Below, piece after piece: positions 56,884 to 64,000 of a stretch of 64,000 nt of DNA (position 1 is the first letter of the stretch; each line of letters opens with the position of its first letter). The stretch comes from Paraburkholderia bonniea (GTDB lineage: Bacteria > Pseudomonadota > Gammaproteobacteria > Burkholderiales > Burkholderiaceae): NCBI RefSeq assembly GCF_009455625.1, contig NZ_QPEQ01000001.1, positions 124,001 through 188,000 on the forward strand, written 5' to 3'. The notes beneath the pieces were generated by a model. That model was not told the origin of the DNA. It saw only the letters and a list, made by a program, of their open reading frames with translations, and searched no databases. Position numbers and translations under genes: made by a program.

Positions 56884-58191
56884 TCAAACCACGGTCGTGC
56901 GGGCGGGCTGCCGCCGCAGCAACGCATACAAAATAATCGCGCCGAAAGTTGCCGTCCCGATTCCACCCAGCGCCAGGCCGCCGATCTTCAGCGAAAAATC
57001 ACCCGCGCCAAGCACCAGCGTCACCGCCGCCACGATCAGGTTCCGGTTGTCAGAAAAGTCCACTTTGTTGACCACCCAGATGCGCGCGCCGGTCACGGCA
57101 ATCAGGCCAAACACCACGATCGACACGCCACCCAGCACCGGCGACGGAATGGTCTGGATCACCGCGCCAAATTTGGGTGAAAACCCCAGCACCAACGCGA
57201 TCAAAGCGGCAAAGACAAACACCAGCGTCGAATAAATCCGGGTCACGGCCATCACGCCGATGTTTTCCGCGTAGGTCGTCACCCCCGTGCCGCCCGCGAA
57301 GCCTGACACCACCGTGGCCAGCCCATCGCCAATAAACGCACGGCCGACATAGCCATCGAGGTTGCGCCCCGTCATCGCGCTCACCGCCTTGATATGGCCA
57401 AGGTTTTCCGCCACCAGAATGATTGCCACGGGCACCAGCAAAGTCATCGCGTGCAGTTCGAATACCGGTGCGGTAAAACGCGGCATGCCAAGCCACGCGG
57501 CCTGGCTGACAGCGGAAAAATCAATCGGGCGGCCTAGCCCCATGCCGTTCGTCACGATGGCATAAAGCGCATACGCGGCCAGCAAGCCCAGCAAGATCAG
57601 CAACCGCTGCCACATACCCCGCGCGAATACCGCCACGGCACTCACGCACAGCACCGTCACCAGCGCCATCCACGAATCAAAGGCACTCGCGCTCACGCCT
57701 TTCACCGCCATCGGCGCGAGATTCAGCCCGATTACCGCGACGATCGAGCCAGTCACCACGGGTGGCATCAGCGTTTCGATCCAGCGCGTGCCGAGCGCCG
57801 ACACCACCAGGCCGATCAGCGCATACACCACGCCGCACGCAATGATTCCGCCTAACGCCACCGCGAGATTTGGGTTCGGTCCATGGCCGCTGTAGCCCGT
57901 AACCGCAATCACGAGGCCGATAAACGCAAAGCTGGAGCCCAGGTAACTAGGCACACGCCCACCCACCAGCACGAAGAACAACAACGTGCCAATGCCGGAC
58001 ATAAAGATGCAGAGGTTGGGATCAAAGCCCATTAGCAACGGTGCCAGCACGGTTGAGCCAAACATCGCCACGACGTGCTGGACCCCCATCGCCACCATCT
58101 GAGGCCACGGCAGCCGTTCGTCTGGACCGATGACACGACCCTGGGTGGCATGAGGCGGCACACGCCAGCGAGGAAAGAAAGATTGAGCCAT
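56884..58191 (-). CDS. NCS2 uracil/xanthine-type nucleobase permease
   Basis: A 435-residue permease starting MAQSFFPRWRVPPHATQG. The NCS2 marks are present: MGVQHVVAMFGSTVLAP in helix 1 (about 35-51), VAENLGHIKAV (Glu and His of the UraA-like substrate site) and TTYAENIGVMAVTR (second Glu) further on. This pattern fits the uracil/pyrimidine side of the family (UraA, RutG) rather than xanthine-urate carriers, but substrate should be treated as likely, not certain. It is monocistronic. Confidence 0.9.
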   Translation of the reverse strand: MAQSFFPRWRVPPHATQGRVIGPDERLPWPQMVAMGVQHVVAMFGSTVLAPLLMGFDPNLCIFMSGIGTLLFFVLVGGRVPSYLGSSFAFIGLVIAVTGYSGHGPNPNLAVALGGIIACGVVYALIGLVVSALGTRWIETLMPPVVTGSIVAVIGLNLAPMAVKGVSASAFDSWMALVTVLCVSAVAVFARGMWQRLLILLGLLAAYALYAIVTNGMGLGRPIDFSAVSQAAWLGMPRFTAPVFELHAMTLLVPVAIILVAENLGHIKAVSAMTGRNLDGYVGRAFIGDGLATVVSGFAGGTGVTTYAENIGVMAVTRIYSTLVFVFAALIALVLGFSPKFGAVIQTIPSPVLGGVSIVVFGLIAVTGARIWVVNKVDFSDNRNLIVAAVTLVLGAGDFSLKIGGLALGGIGTATFGAIILYALLRRQPARTTVV

Positions 58192-58640
58192 GGCGCAGGA
58201 AGTCCTCGGTGCAGGTAAATGAGCCTGGATAAAAGAAGAAAAGAAGCGGCAGCGCGCCGCCTTTCCGTGTGGCCTCGGAGAGGGTGAGCGAGGCACGCGC
58301 GAGTGTACGGAAGAGCTCCCTATGCTGACAAGCGTGTGGGGGCAGCTTGGCTTGTGTGGGGACTGGGGCGAGCAGAAGAGCCTGCACCCCGTAATGATTC
58401 ACCGCGCGGTGCGAGCCAGGCACCTTGGCCTAGTTCATTGCCCCGGTTCCTTGCCCTTGGTTCCTTGTCCTTGGTTACTTGCCCTGGTTTTATGAGAAAG
58501 CCTCAGACCGATAAGCCCAATCCGACGATGCTGGCAACGCCATCCGATGCGCCACCCCGTGCCCTCCTGCATCAGCAAAAACACCGCAAAAGCCGATGAC
58601 CGGGCACACCGATGGGGTCTGTCAGAAATTCGACACCGGC
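58192..58640. other. Intergenic region with 14-bp degenerate repeats
   Basis: No gene seen. Near 58443-58492 there are three to four degenerate copies of a 14-base unit (ggttccttgccctt). The promoter of the permease gene should lie at about 58200-58320. Confidence 0.5.
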
Positions 58641-58756
58641 CCCACCTTTGGGAGTTGTCTGATGTAACGAATTAGTGCGATTTCCTACACTACGCAAGTC
58701 ATGTGCCCCTGCCTCCCCCCCTGCAGGGCGCCGACAAGTTGGTTCCCCTCCAACTT
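58641..58756 (+). ncRNA. Possible small RNA ahead of a strong terminator
   Basis: No plus-strand protein gene precedes the terminator at 58757-58793, yet that terminator works only rightward (T tract on the plus strand). Just before it is a second hairpin, CAAGTTGG/CCAACTTG at 58735-58758 or so. This suggests a short non-coding transcript starting somewhere in 58640-58720. The start is not identified. Confidence 0.35.
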
Positions 58757-58793
58757 GCCGCTCATACTCCCCGGTATGAGCGGCGTTTTTTTT
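58757..58793 (+). terminator. Rho-independent terminator
   Basis: Perfect 11-bp stem GCCGCTCATAC/GTATGAGCGGC, loop tccccg, one G, then eight T. Confidence 0.9.
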
Positions 58794-58868
58794 GCTTCTA
58801 CTTTTGTTGCCAGGCTACCCACGCCACCCCGCCGCACCACCGTCCACAGACCCCATTCATCACAGCTT

Positions 58869-59507
58869 TCAGCCAATTTCAGCAAGCGTCGCGGCAGTTA
58901 ATTTCCGTGCGTGCTCGCGCACATCGGCTGGCCACGCAACGCTGGCCGCTTCAAAACCCGCCCGGTCCTGCGCAAACAGCATACGAACCGCTTCCTCATA
59001 ACCGGGCAAATCGCCCGCCATGGCGGTCATGAAGCGATACGCCGATTCCTGCGCCAGGCGTTGCCCGTCAGCCGCCTGGTTCGCCCGCCGGGCATTCTCC
59101 ACCAGCCGCCGCAATGCCACTGAAGCCCCGCCCGGCTGGCTGCCCAGCCAGCTCCAATGGCGCGGCAGCAGCGTCACCTCCCGCGCCACCACGCCAAGCT
59201 TCGGCCGCCCACGGCTACGGGGCAGGCTGTCATCGGCGAGGTCGTCAGCCGCCGGTTGCGGCTCCGCCCACTCATGCCCATGCCCGTCGGGTGCAGCAGA
59301 AAACCGCGCCCGCACCTCGTCAAGCGTGCCGCGCAAATCCAGTTCAAGCGGCTGGCTAGTCACGGCGTTAAATATCAGCGCGTTCGGCAACACGCCTGAA
59401 GTACGCTGGGCAGCGGCTTTCAGCGCCAGTGCCACCTCCTGCACGGTGCCGGAGGCAATGCAACGTCCGTCGGAAAATGCGAGGCAAGAGATCAAGGAAT
59501 CAGACAT
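58869..59507 (-). CDS. DUF2239 family protein
   Basis: A 212-residue protein of unknown function, starting MSDSLISCLAFSDGRCIASG (ATG at 59507). Family marks are visible: a predicted-binding FNAVTSQPLELDLRG segment near 50-65, RSRGRPKLGVVAREVTLLPRHW near 100-120 and ALRRLVENARRANQAADGQR near 134. The GRPKLG-ARE-TLLPRHW block suggests a nucleic-acid or regulator-type fold, but no function is known. A 16-bp palindrome lies 33 bases upstream of its start. Confidence 0.85.
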   Translation of the reverse strand: MSDSLISCLAFSDGRCIASGTVQEVALALKAAAQRTSGVLPNALIFNAVTSQPLELDLRGTLDEVRARFSAAPDGHGHEWAEPQPAADDLADDSLPRSRGRPKLGVVAREVTLLPRHWSWLGSQPGGASVALRRLVENARRANQAADGQRLAQESAYRFMTAMAGDLPGYEEAVRMLFAQDRAGFEAASVAWPADVREHARKLTAATLAEIG

Positions 59508-59539
59508 AGCAAAAAGTTCGATGTAAGAATAAAGCCGTA

Positions 59540-59555
59540 TTTTACCCGGGTAAAA
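59540..59555. promoter_or_regulatory. Perfect 16-bp palindrome TTTTACCCGGGTAAAA
   Basis: Located between the divergent DUF2239 and sensor-kinase genes, next to a second inverted repeat CGGGC-(8)-GCCCG (59561-59578). It is a likely operator for one or both genes. Confidence 0.65.
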
Positions 59556-59695
59556 ATAAACGGGCAATATTACGCCCGGATATAATTCACGGCTTTGCAC
59601 GGTCGTCCTACTCTCTTGCTGCACTCGCAAGCATGATTTCGCGCACAGGAGAACGCCGGTTTTGTCACCTTCGCCTATCGACTTGAGCACTATCT

Positions 59696-62600
59696 ATGTC
59701 AGTTAAATCTGTTTGGGCACGCCTGCACCCGTGCAGATCGCTCGTGGGACTGCTCTGGCTCTTCGTTGCCGTGCCTGCCCTCGCGGCGCATGAAGCGGCC
59801 AAGGCCGCGCCTGCACTCGACTGGTTCAGCGAGCATGCGGAACTGGTCATCGGCACAAGCACCCAAGGCCGCGCACCGCTCGAAACCTTAAGCAAAAAAG
59901 GCACGCTGGAAGGGCTCAGCCCCGATTTGCTGCGCGCGCTGCTCAAGCATGACGAAGTGCATATCCGCGTGAAGCAGTACGACAGTCTGACGGCGCTGGT
60001 GCAAGCCGCCTGCAGTGGCGAGGTTGATCTGATCACCACCGTCGCGCGCACCGATGCGCGCGCGCGCTGCCTCGATTTTTCAGTGCCTTATCTGAAAGAT
60101 CAGGCGGTTCTGGTCGGCAAAATTTCAAACGAAAAATTCAAGAACGCGAGCAATCTGGATAACGCGCGGATCGGGATTTACGAAGGTTCGAATTACGAAA
60201 AAATTTTCGAGCAACGCTACCCCCACGCCAAGATCATCAAGCTGCGCTTTGGCGAGGCGGTCGACTTTCTTCAGTCCGGCAAGATTGATGTGTATCTGGG
60301 CACGGGCAGCGTCATCGATTACCAGCTAGCGCGGGCGCAAACGCCTGACATTACGGTTCTACGAGATTTGCCCGGCAGCGGTGTCGAACTGCATTTCGCT
60401 GCCCCCAAAAAAAATGCGGAGCTGATCCGCGCGCTAGACCAGCGGCTCAGCCACCTTTCGCCTGATGAACAGCGCTCCATCAATGCTCGCTGGCTCAATA
60501 ACTATTACCGGCGCAGCAGCATTCCTCTGCCCGACACCCTTCTCGATCTAAGCCCCAAGGAGCAGGAATACCTGTATTCGCTGCCGGTGCTGCGGCTGGG
60601 CTTTTCCGCTGACTGGGTGCCGTTGTCCTATCTGGACAGCAACGGCCGCATGAGCGGCGTGTTGAGCGATTACGTCGATTACCTCTCGCGCACGCTAGGG
60701 CTGAAATTCGAGCGCGAACCCATTAACGACTGGCGCAACATCGGCATTGCCGTGGCGCAAGGCTCCATAGATATCGTCGCGGGCGTGACGCCGGGCGATG
60801 ACCGCTACGGCCCAATGCTGCTGTCACGGCCGCTCGATGCTTATCCACTTGCCATCGTGCAGCGCCAGTCCGAACCCACGCATGCTTCGCTAGCCGATCT
60901 CCAGCACCGCCGCCTGGCCGTCAAAGATGGCCGGATTGGCGACATGCCCGCCGAGATCGTGTTGCCCCGAGCCCATATCGTTACGGTCAACAGCGAAGAA
61001 GAAGGCCTGAAAATGGTCGCCGACGGCAAGGCTGATGCCTTTGCTGGCAACCTGGTGGTACTCGATTCGCTGATCCAGCAACGCTATATCGGCAAGCTCA
61101 AAATCGGCACACCGTTAAATCGGGTGCAGCCACTCACGTTTGGTGTCGCGCCCCGTTTCGAAGAACTAGTCCCCCTGATTAACCGCGCCCTACGCGCGAT
61201 GCCTGAAACCGAGGTGCGCCGTATCCGCAACAAGTGGCTGGATACGCGCTTTGATTTTGGTGTGGCGTGGTCGGATATTTTTATCCGCCTGGGGCCGCTG
61301 GCGCTGGCCATCCTGATTGTGATCGCGGTGCTGCTGCGGGCGCACTTCATTAACCGGCGCGAAATCGCAGCCCGCATACGCGCCGAGAAAGAATCCAGCA
61401 AACAACTGAAGGTGCTGGAAACCTTGATGGATGCCGTGCCTTATCCAGTGATTTACAAAGACGCGGATGCACGCTTTCTTGAGGTCAACCGCTCTTACGA
61501 GCGCACCTTCAATGTGACGCGCGCCGATGTGCTGGGCAAAACCACACCTGAGCTGAACATTCTTGATGTTCCGTATCGCAAAGCGATTCATGAACATGGC
61601 CTGCGCGCGCTGATTACCGGTTTGCGGCACGAAGCTGAACTCGAATATTTCGATGGCGACAAAAAACGCGTTGGCCGCTACTGGTTCGTCCCGGTCCGGG
61701 GCGCGCCCGGTGGCCCGGCAATTGGCGTCGTTGGCACGCATGTCGATGTCACCGAGATCCGTGAATCGCAAGAAAAAGTCATCCTGTCCGAGCGGCGTTT
61801 GCGCGAGATCACCGCGCGCCTGCCCGCCATCGTGTTCCAGGCTTGCCGGGCAGCGGACGGCACGCTGTCGTTTCCGTTTGTCAGCCTGAACGTGATCGAG
61901 TTGTTCGGTGTTTCGGCCGAAGACATCATGGCCGATGCCGATGCCGCCATCAGCGTGGTCGATGTCAATGACCAGGCTGCGCTGCTGCAGGAAGTAGAGC
62001 GTTCAGCGCTGGCGCTCGATCGCGCCGATGTGGCGTTCCGCGTGAATAACGGCACGCGCTCGCTATGGATTCAAGGCAGTGCGATGCCGCGCCGTGAGCC
62101 CGATGGCAGCGTGCTCTGGAACGGCTACTGGATCGACACCACGCGCGACCGGGAACGCGAGGAAGCGCTGATGCAAGCGCGTGACACCGCGCATAACGCA
62201 TCGCTCGCCAAGGACAAATTCATGGCGACGATGAGCCATGAAATTCGCACGCCCATGAGCGGGGTGCTCGGCTTGATCGAAGTCTTGCGGCCAACGCTGG
62301 AAGATAAAAAGCAGATCGCGCTGGCAGACATGATGCAAGACTCCGCCAGCACCTTGCTGGCGATTCTCGATGACATCCTCGATTACTCGAAGATCGAAGC
62401 CGGAAAAATGACCATCAACCCCACCGCGATTGACTTGCGCCAGGTGGTCGATCAAGCGGTCGGGCTGTTGTCCGTCAAGGCGTATGCGAAATCGCTCGCG
62501 CTCAACGTGTCGATTGATGCGAAGGTGGCGGCCACCTGCATCGGTGACGGGGTGCGACTGCGCCAGATCATCTTCAACCTGGTGGGCAACGCCATCAAAT

Positions 62601-64000
62601 TCACGAATCGGGGCTCCGTCAACCTGCGCCTGCTCACGGCCGATGACCAGGTAAATAGCCCGCATATCGTGTTGCGCATCGAAGATACCGGCATCGGCAT
62701 GACGGCCAGTGACCTCGAACATATCTTTGATCCGTTCGTGCAGGCCGACAGCGCCACCAACCGCAAATACGACGGCACCGGGCTGGGCCTGACCATCTGC
62801 AAGCAGCTCACACGCCTGATGGACGGCACCATCTCGATTCATAGCGAAGTCGGCTTCGGCACCCGGGTGAATATTTTGCTGACCTTGCCGGTGATCGCAG
62901 GAAAGTACGACATTCCATTACTGAACGAGCGGCGCGTGCATATCCAGATCGCAGACCAGGCCCTGTCGAGCATCGTGCATGACTACGTGCAGGCGCTGAA
63001 CATGACGACCGATCAGTCCGACCAGGCCGAACTCATCATCACCGATAGCGACCTGGTCTCCAGCACCACCCCCACGATCTATCTGGAACGCTCGGTTGAA
63101 ACCGTGATCTTTGGTTTCGACGAAACCCAGCCACGCGTGACCATCAGTGCGAACCCGCTGTCATGGCAAGCGCTGAAAACAGCCTGCCTGCATGTGTTCC
63201 AGGGCGACCGTACGAGGCATTCCAGCGCGACCTCCGTGCTGAACTTCGTAGCAGACCCCGCGCTGGCAAAACGCGCCGGACGCATTTTGATTGCCGAAGA
63301 TCATCCGATTAACCGTGCGCTGATCGGCCATCAGATGGAGAACCTCGGCTACGACTTTGACGTTGCGGAAGATGGCATCGAAGCCCTGGCGCTGCTGGAG
63401 CGCACCCACTATGCGATGTTGCTGACCGACTGCCATATGCCACGGATGGATGGCTATGAGCTGGTGGCCGAAATTCGCCGCCGGGAGAAAGTGCGGGGCG
63501 GGCGCTTGATTACGGTCGGGATCACCGCCAGCACCGGTGCCGACGATATTCAACTCGCGTTGCGGGCGGGAATGGATGAATGCCTGATTAAACCTGTCAG
63601 CATCTCTTCGCTGGAGGCGTGTCTGACACGCTTTCTGACGCCAGTCGTGCAGGCCCAGACAGAAGCAACGGAAAGTGTTGCCGCAACCAGTGCAACAACC
63701 ATCAACGCCGCGCCGGACACCTCTGGCACGTCTAGTGAGAGCACTGCTACGCCACAGGTCCAGCCCCATCTGGAGCGGATCTACGAGATGTTCGGTGGAG
63801 AAAAGGCCAGCGCCATGCCGATGCTGAAACTGCTGCGCGACACGCTACGGGACGATTACGCCGCGCTGCGCGAGATTCTGGCGAACTGCACTGAGCCTGA
63901 TCCCACCGAGCTGCGCGAATGGCTGCACCGCAATGAAGGGGCGGCCGCATCTATGCAGCTGGATATCCTGGTGGACGCTATTACTGCGTCGCGCACCGCG
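59696..64000 (+). CDS. BvgS-type hybrid sensor histidine kinase (3' partial)
   Basis: A membrane sensor kinase, 1435 residues visible and open at the right edge. Order: signal peptide (about 1-34); two periplasmic solute-binding (SBP_bac_3) domains at about 45-270 and 300-510; membrane segment at about 527-547; PAS domains at about 575-820; dimerisation/phosphoacceptor domain with His848 in MSHEIRTPM; ATPase with NLVGNAIKF, DTGIGM and GTGLGLTI; a receiver-like segment without obvious Asp motif (about 1080-1175); a true receiver with Asp1245 in LLTDCHMPRMDG; and an HPt domain with His1411 in HRNEGAAAS, cut by the edge. This is the BvgS/EvgS phosphorelay layout. The usual Lys after the HPt His (HxxKG) is Glu. 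Ligand unknown; the partner regulator is probably to the right. Confidence 0.88.
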   Translation, partial: MSVKSVWARLHPCRSLVGLLWLFVAVPALAAHEAAKAAPALDWFSEHAELVIGTSTQGRAPLETLSKKGTLEGLSPDLLRALLKHDEVHIRVKQYDSLTALVQAACSGEVDLITTVARTDARARCLDFSVPYLKDQAVLVGKISNEKFKNASNLDNARIGIYEGSNYEKIFEQRYPHAKIIKLRFGEAVDFLQSGKIDVYLGTGSVIDYQLARAQTPDITVLRDLPGSGVELHFAAPKKNAELIRALDQRLSHLSPDEQRSINARWLNNYYRRSSIPLPDTLLDLSPKEQEYLYSLPVLRLGFSADWVPLSYLDSNGRMSGVLSDYVDYLSRTLGLKFEREPINDWRNIGIAVAQGSIDIVAGVTPGDDRYGPMLLSRPLDAYPLAIVQRQSEPTHASLADLQHRRLAVKDGRIGDMPAEIVLPRAHIVTVNSEEEGLKMVADGKADAFAGNLVVLDSLIQQRYIGKLKIGTPLNRVQPLTFGVAPRFEELVPLINRALRAMPETEVRRIRNKWLDTRFDFGVAWSDIFIRLGPLALAILIVIAVLLRAHFINRREIAARIRAEKESSKQLKVLETLMDAVPYPVIYKDADARFLEVNRSYERTFNVTRADVLGKTTPELNILDVPYRKAIHEHGLRALITGLRHEAELEYFDGDKKRVGRYWFVPVRGAPGGPAIGVVGTHVDVTEIRESQEKVILSERRLREITARLPAIVFQACRAADGTLSFPFVSLNVIELFGVSAEDIMADADAAISVVDVNDQAALLQEVERSALALDRADVAFRVNNGTRSLWIQGSAMPRREPDGSVLWNGYWIDTTRDREREEALMQARDTAHNASLAKDKFMATMSHEIRTPMSGVLGLIEVLRPTLEDKKQIALADMMQDSASTLLAILDDILDYSKIEAGKMTINPTAIDLRQVVDQAVGLLSVKAYAKSLALNVSIDAKVAATCIGDGVRLRQIIFNLVGNAIKFTNRGSVNLRLLTADDQVNSPHIVLRIEDTGIGMTASDLEHIFDPFVQADSATNRKYDGTGLGLTICKQLTRLMDGTISIHSEVGFGTRVNILLTLPVIAGKYDIPLLNERRVHIQIADQALSSIVHDYVQALNMTTDQSDQAELIITDSDLVSSTTPTIYLERSVETVIFGFDETQPRVTISANPLSWQALKTACLHVFQGDRTRHSSATSVLNFVADPALAKRAGRILIAEDHPINRALIGHQMENLGYDFDVAEDGIEALALLERTHYAMLLTDCHMPRMDGYELVAEIRRREKVRGGRLITVGITASTGADDIQLALRAGMDECLIKPVSISSLEACLTRFLTPVVQAQTEATESVAATSATTINAAPDTSGTSSESTATPQVQPHLERIYEMFGGEKASAMPMLKLLRDTLRDDYAALREILANCTEPDPTELREWLHRNEGAAASMQLDILVDAITASRTA

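Overview
The window looks like a chromosome segment of a Burkholderiaceae betaproteobacterium (Burkholderia/Paraburkholderia group). GC is high in most genes, the order hemA-prfA-prmC-grxD-ubiX is typical of that group, and it carries a type VI secretion (T6SS) cluster, MHS/MFS transporters and a BvgS-type sensor kinase. The assignment rests on gene content and order only; no database search was possible.

Layout. 1-9955: the end of a T6SS operon (an unidentified membrane protein running in from the left edge, then tssM, tssA, tssF, tssG, tssJ) with tight or overlapping junctions. 10.3-11.7 kb: a small MliC-like lysozyme inhibitor and a lipoprotein of the glycerophosphodiesterase fold whose catalytic residues are replaced. 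12.2-22.6 kb: housekeeping block (ettA; pepP-like peptidase with a small membrane protein; a response regulator without its phosphoacceptor Asp; hemA, prfA, prmC, grxD, ubiX, a DODA-type dioxygenase). 22.8-27.4 kb: APC permease, cold-shock protein with long leader, YegD-like Hsp70, nitroreductase. 27.6-28.8 kb: an AT-richer island with an Abi-family HEPN protein preceded by a strongly hairpin-rich non-coding stretch, the best candidate for an RNA-linked defence or toxin-antitoxin system. 28.9-35.4 kb: MFS transporter with divergent TetR regulator and two related operators, DUF1415 protein, two methyltransferases, a HI0933-type flavoprotein.

35.4-42.4 kb: two tandem M66/StcE-like lipoprotein metalloproteases. 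Between them lie decayed pieces of the flanking padR and methyltransferase genes, so the array arose by a tandem duplication of a methyltransferase-protease-padR segment. The surviving padR (YqjI-like, His/Gly-rich start) sits under a perfect 36-bp palindrome and is co-transcribed with a siderophore-interacting ferric reductase (YqjH-like), suggesting metal-responsive control.

42.6-58.2 kb: SBF-type transporter, an AGE isomerase plus PfkB kinase pair (probable mannose to fructose to fructose-6-phosphate), a RHH/PIN toxin-antitoxin pair, a nitrilase and MHS transporter with divergent TrmB-type regulator, CutC, a TPR-glycosyltransferase fusion, a CPA1 Na+/H+ antiporter and an NCS2 nucleobase permease. 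58.2-64 kb: a possible small RNA with a strong terminator, a DUF2239 gene, a 16-bp palindrome, and a large hybrid histidine kinase running off the right edge.
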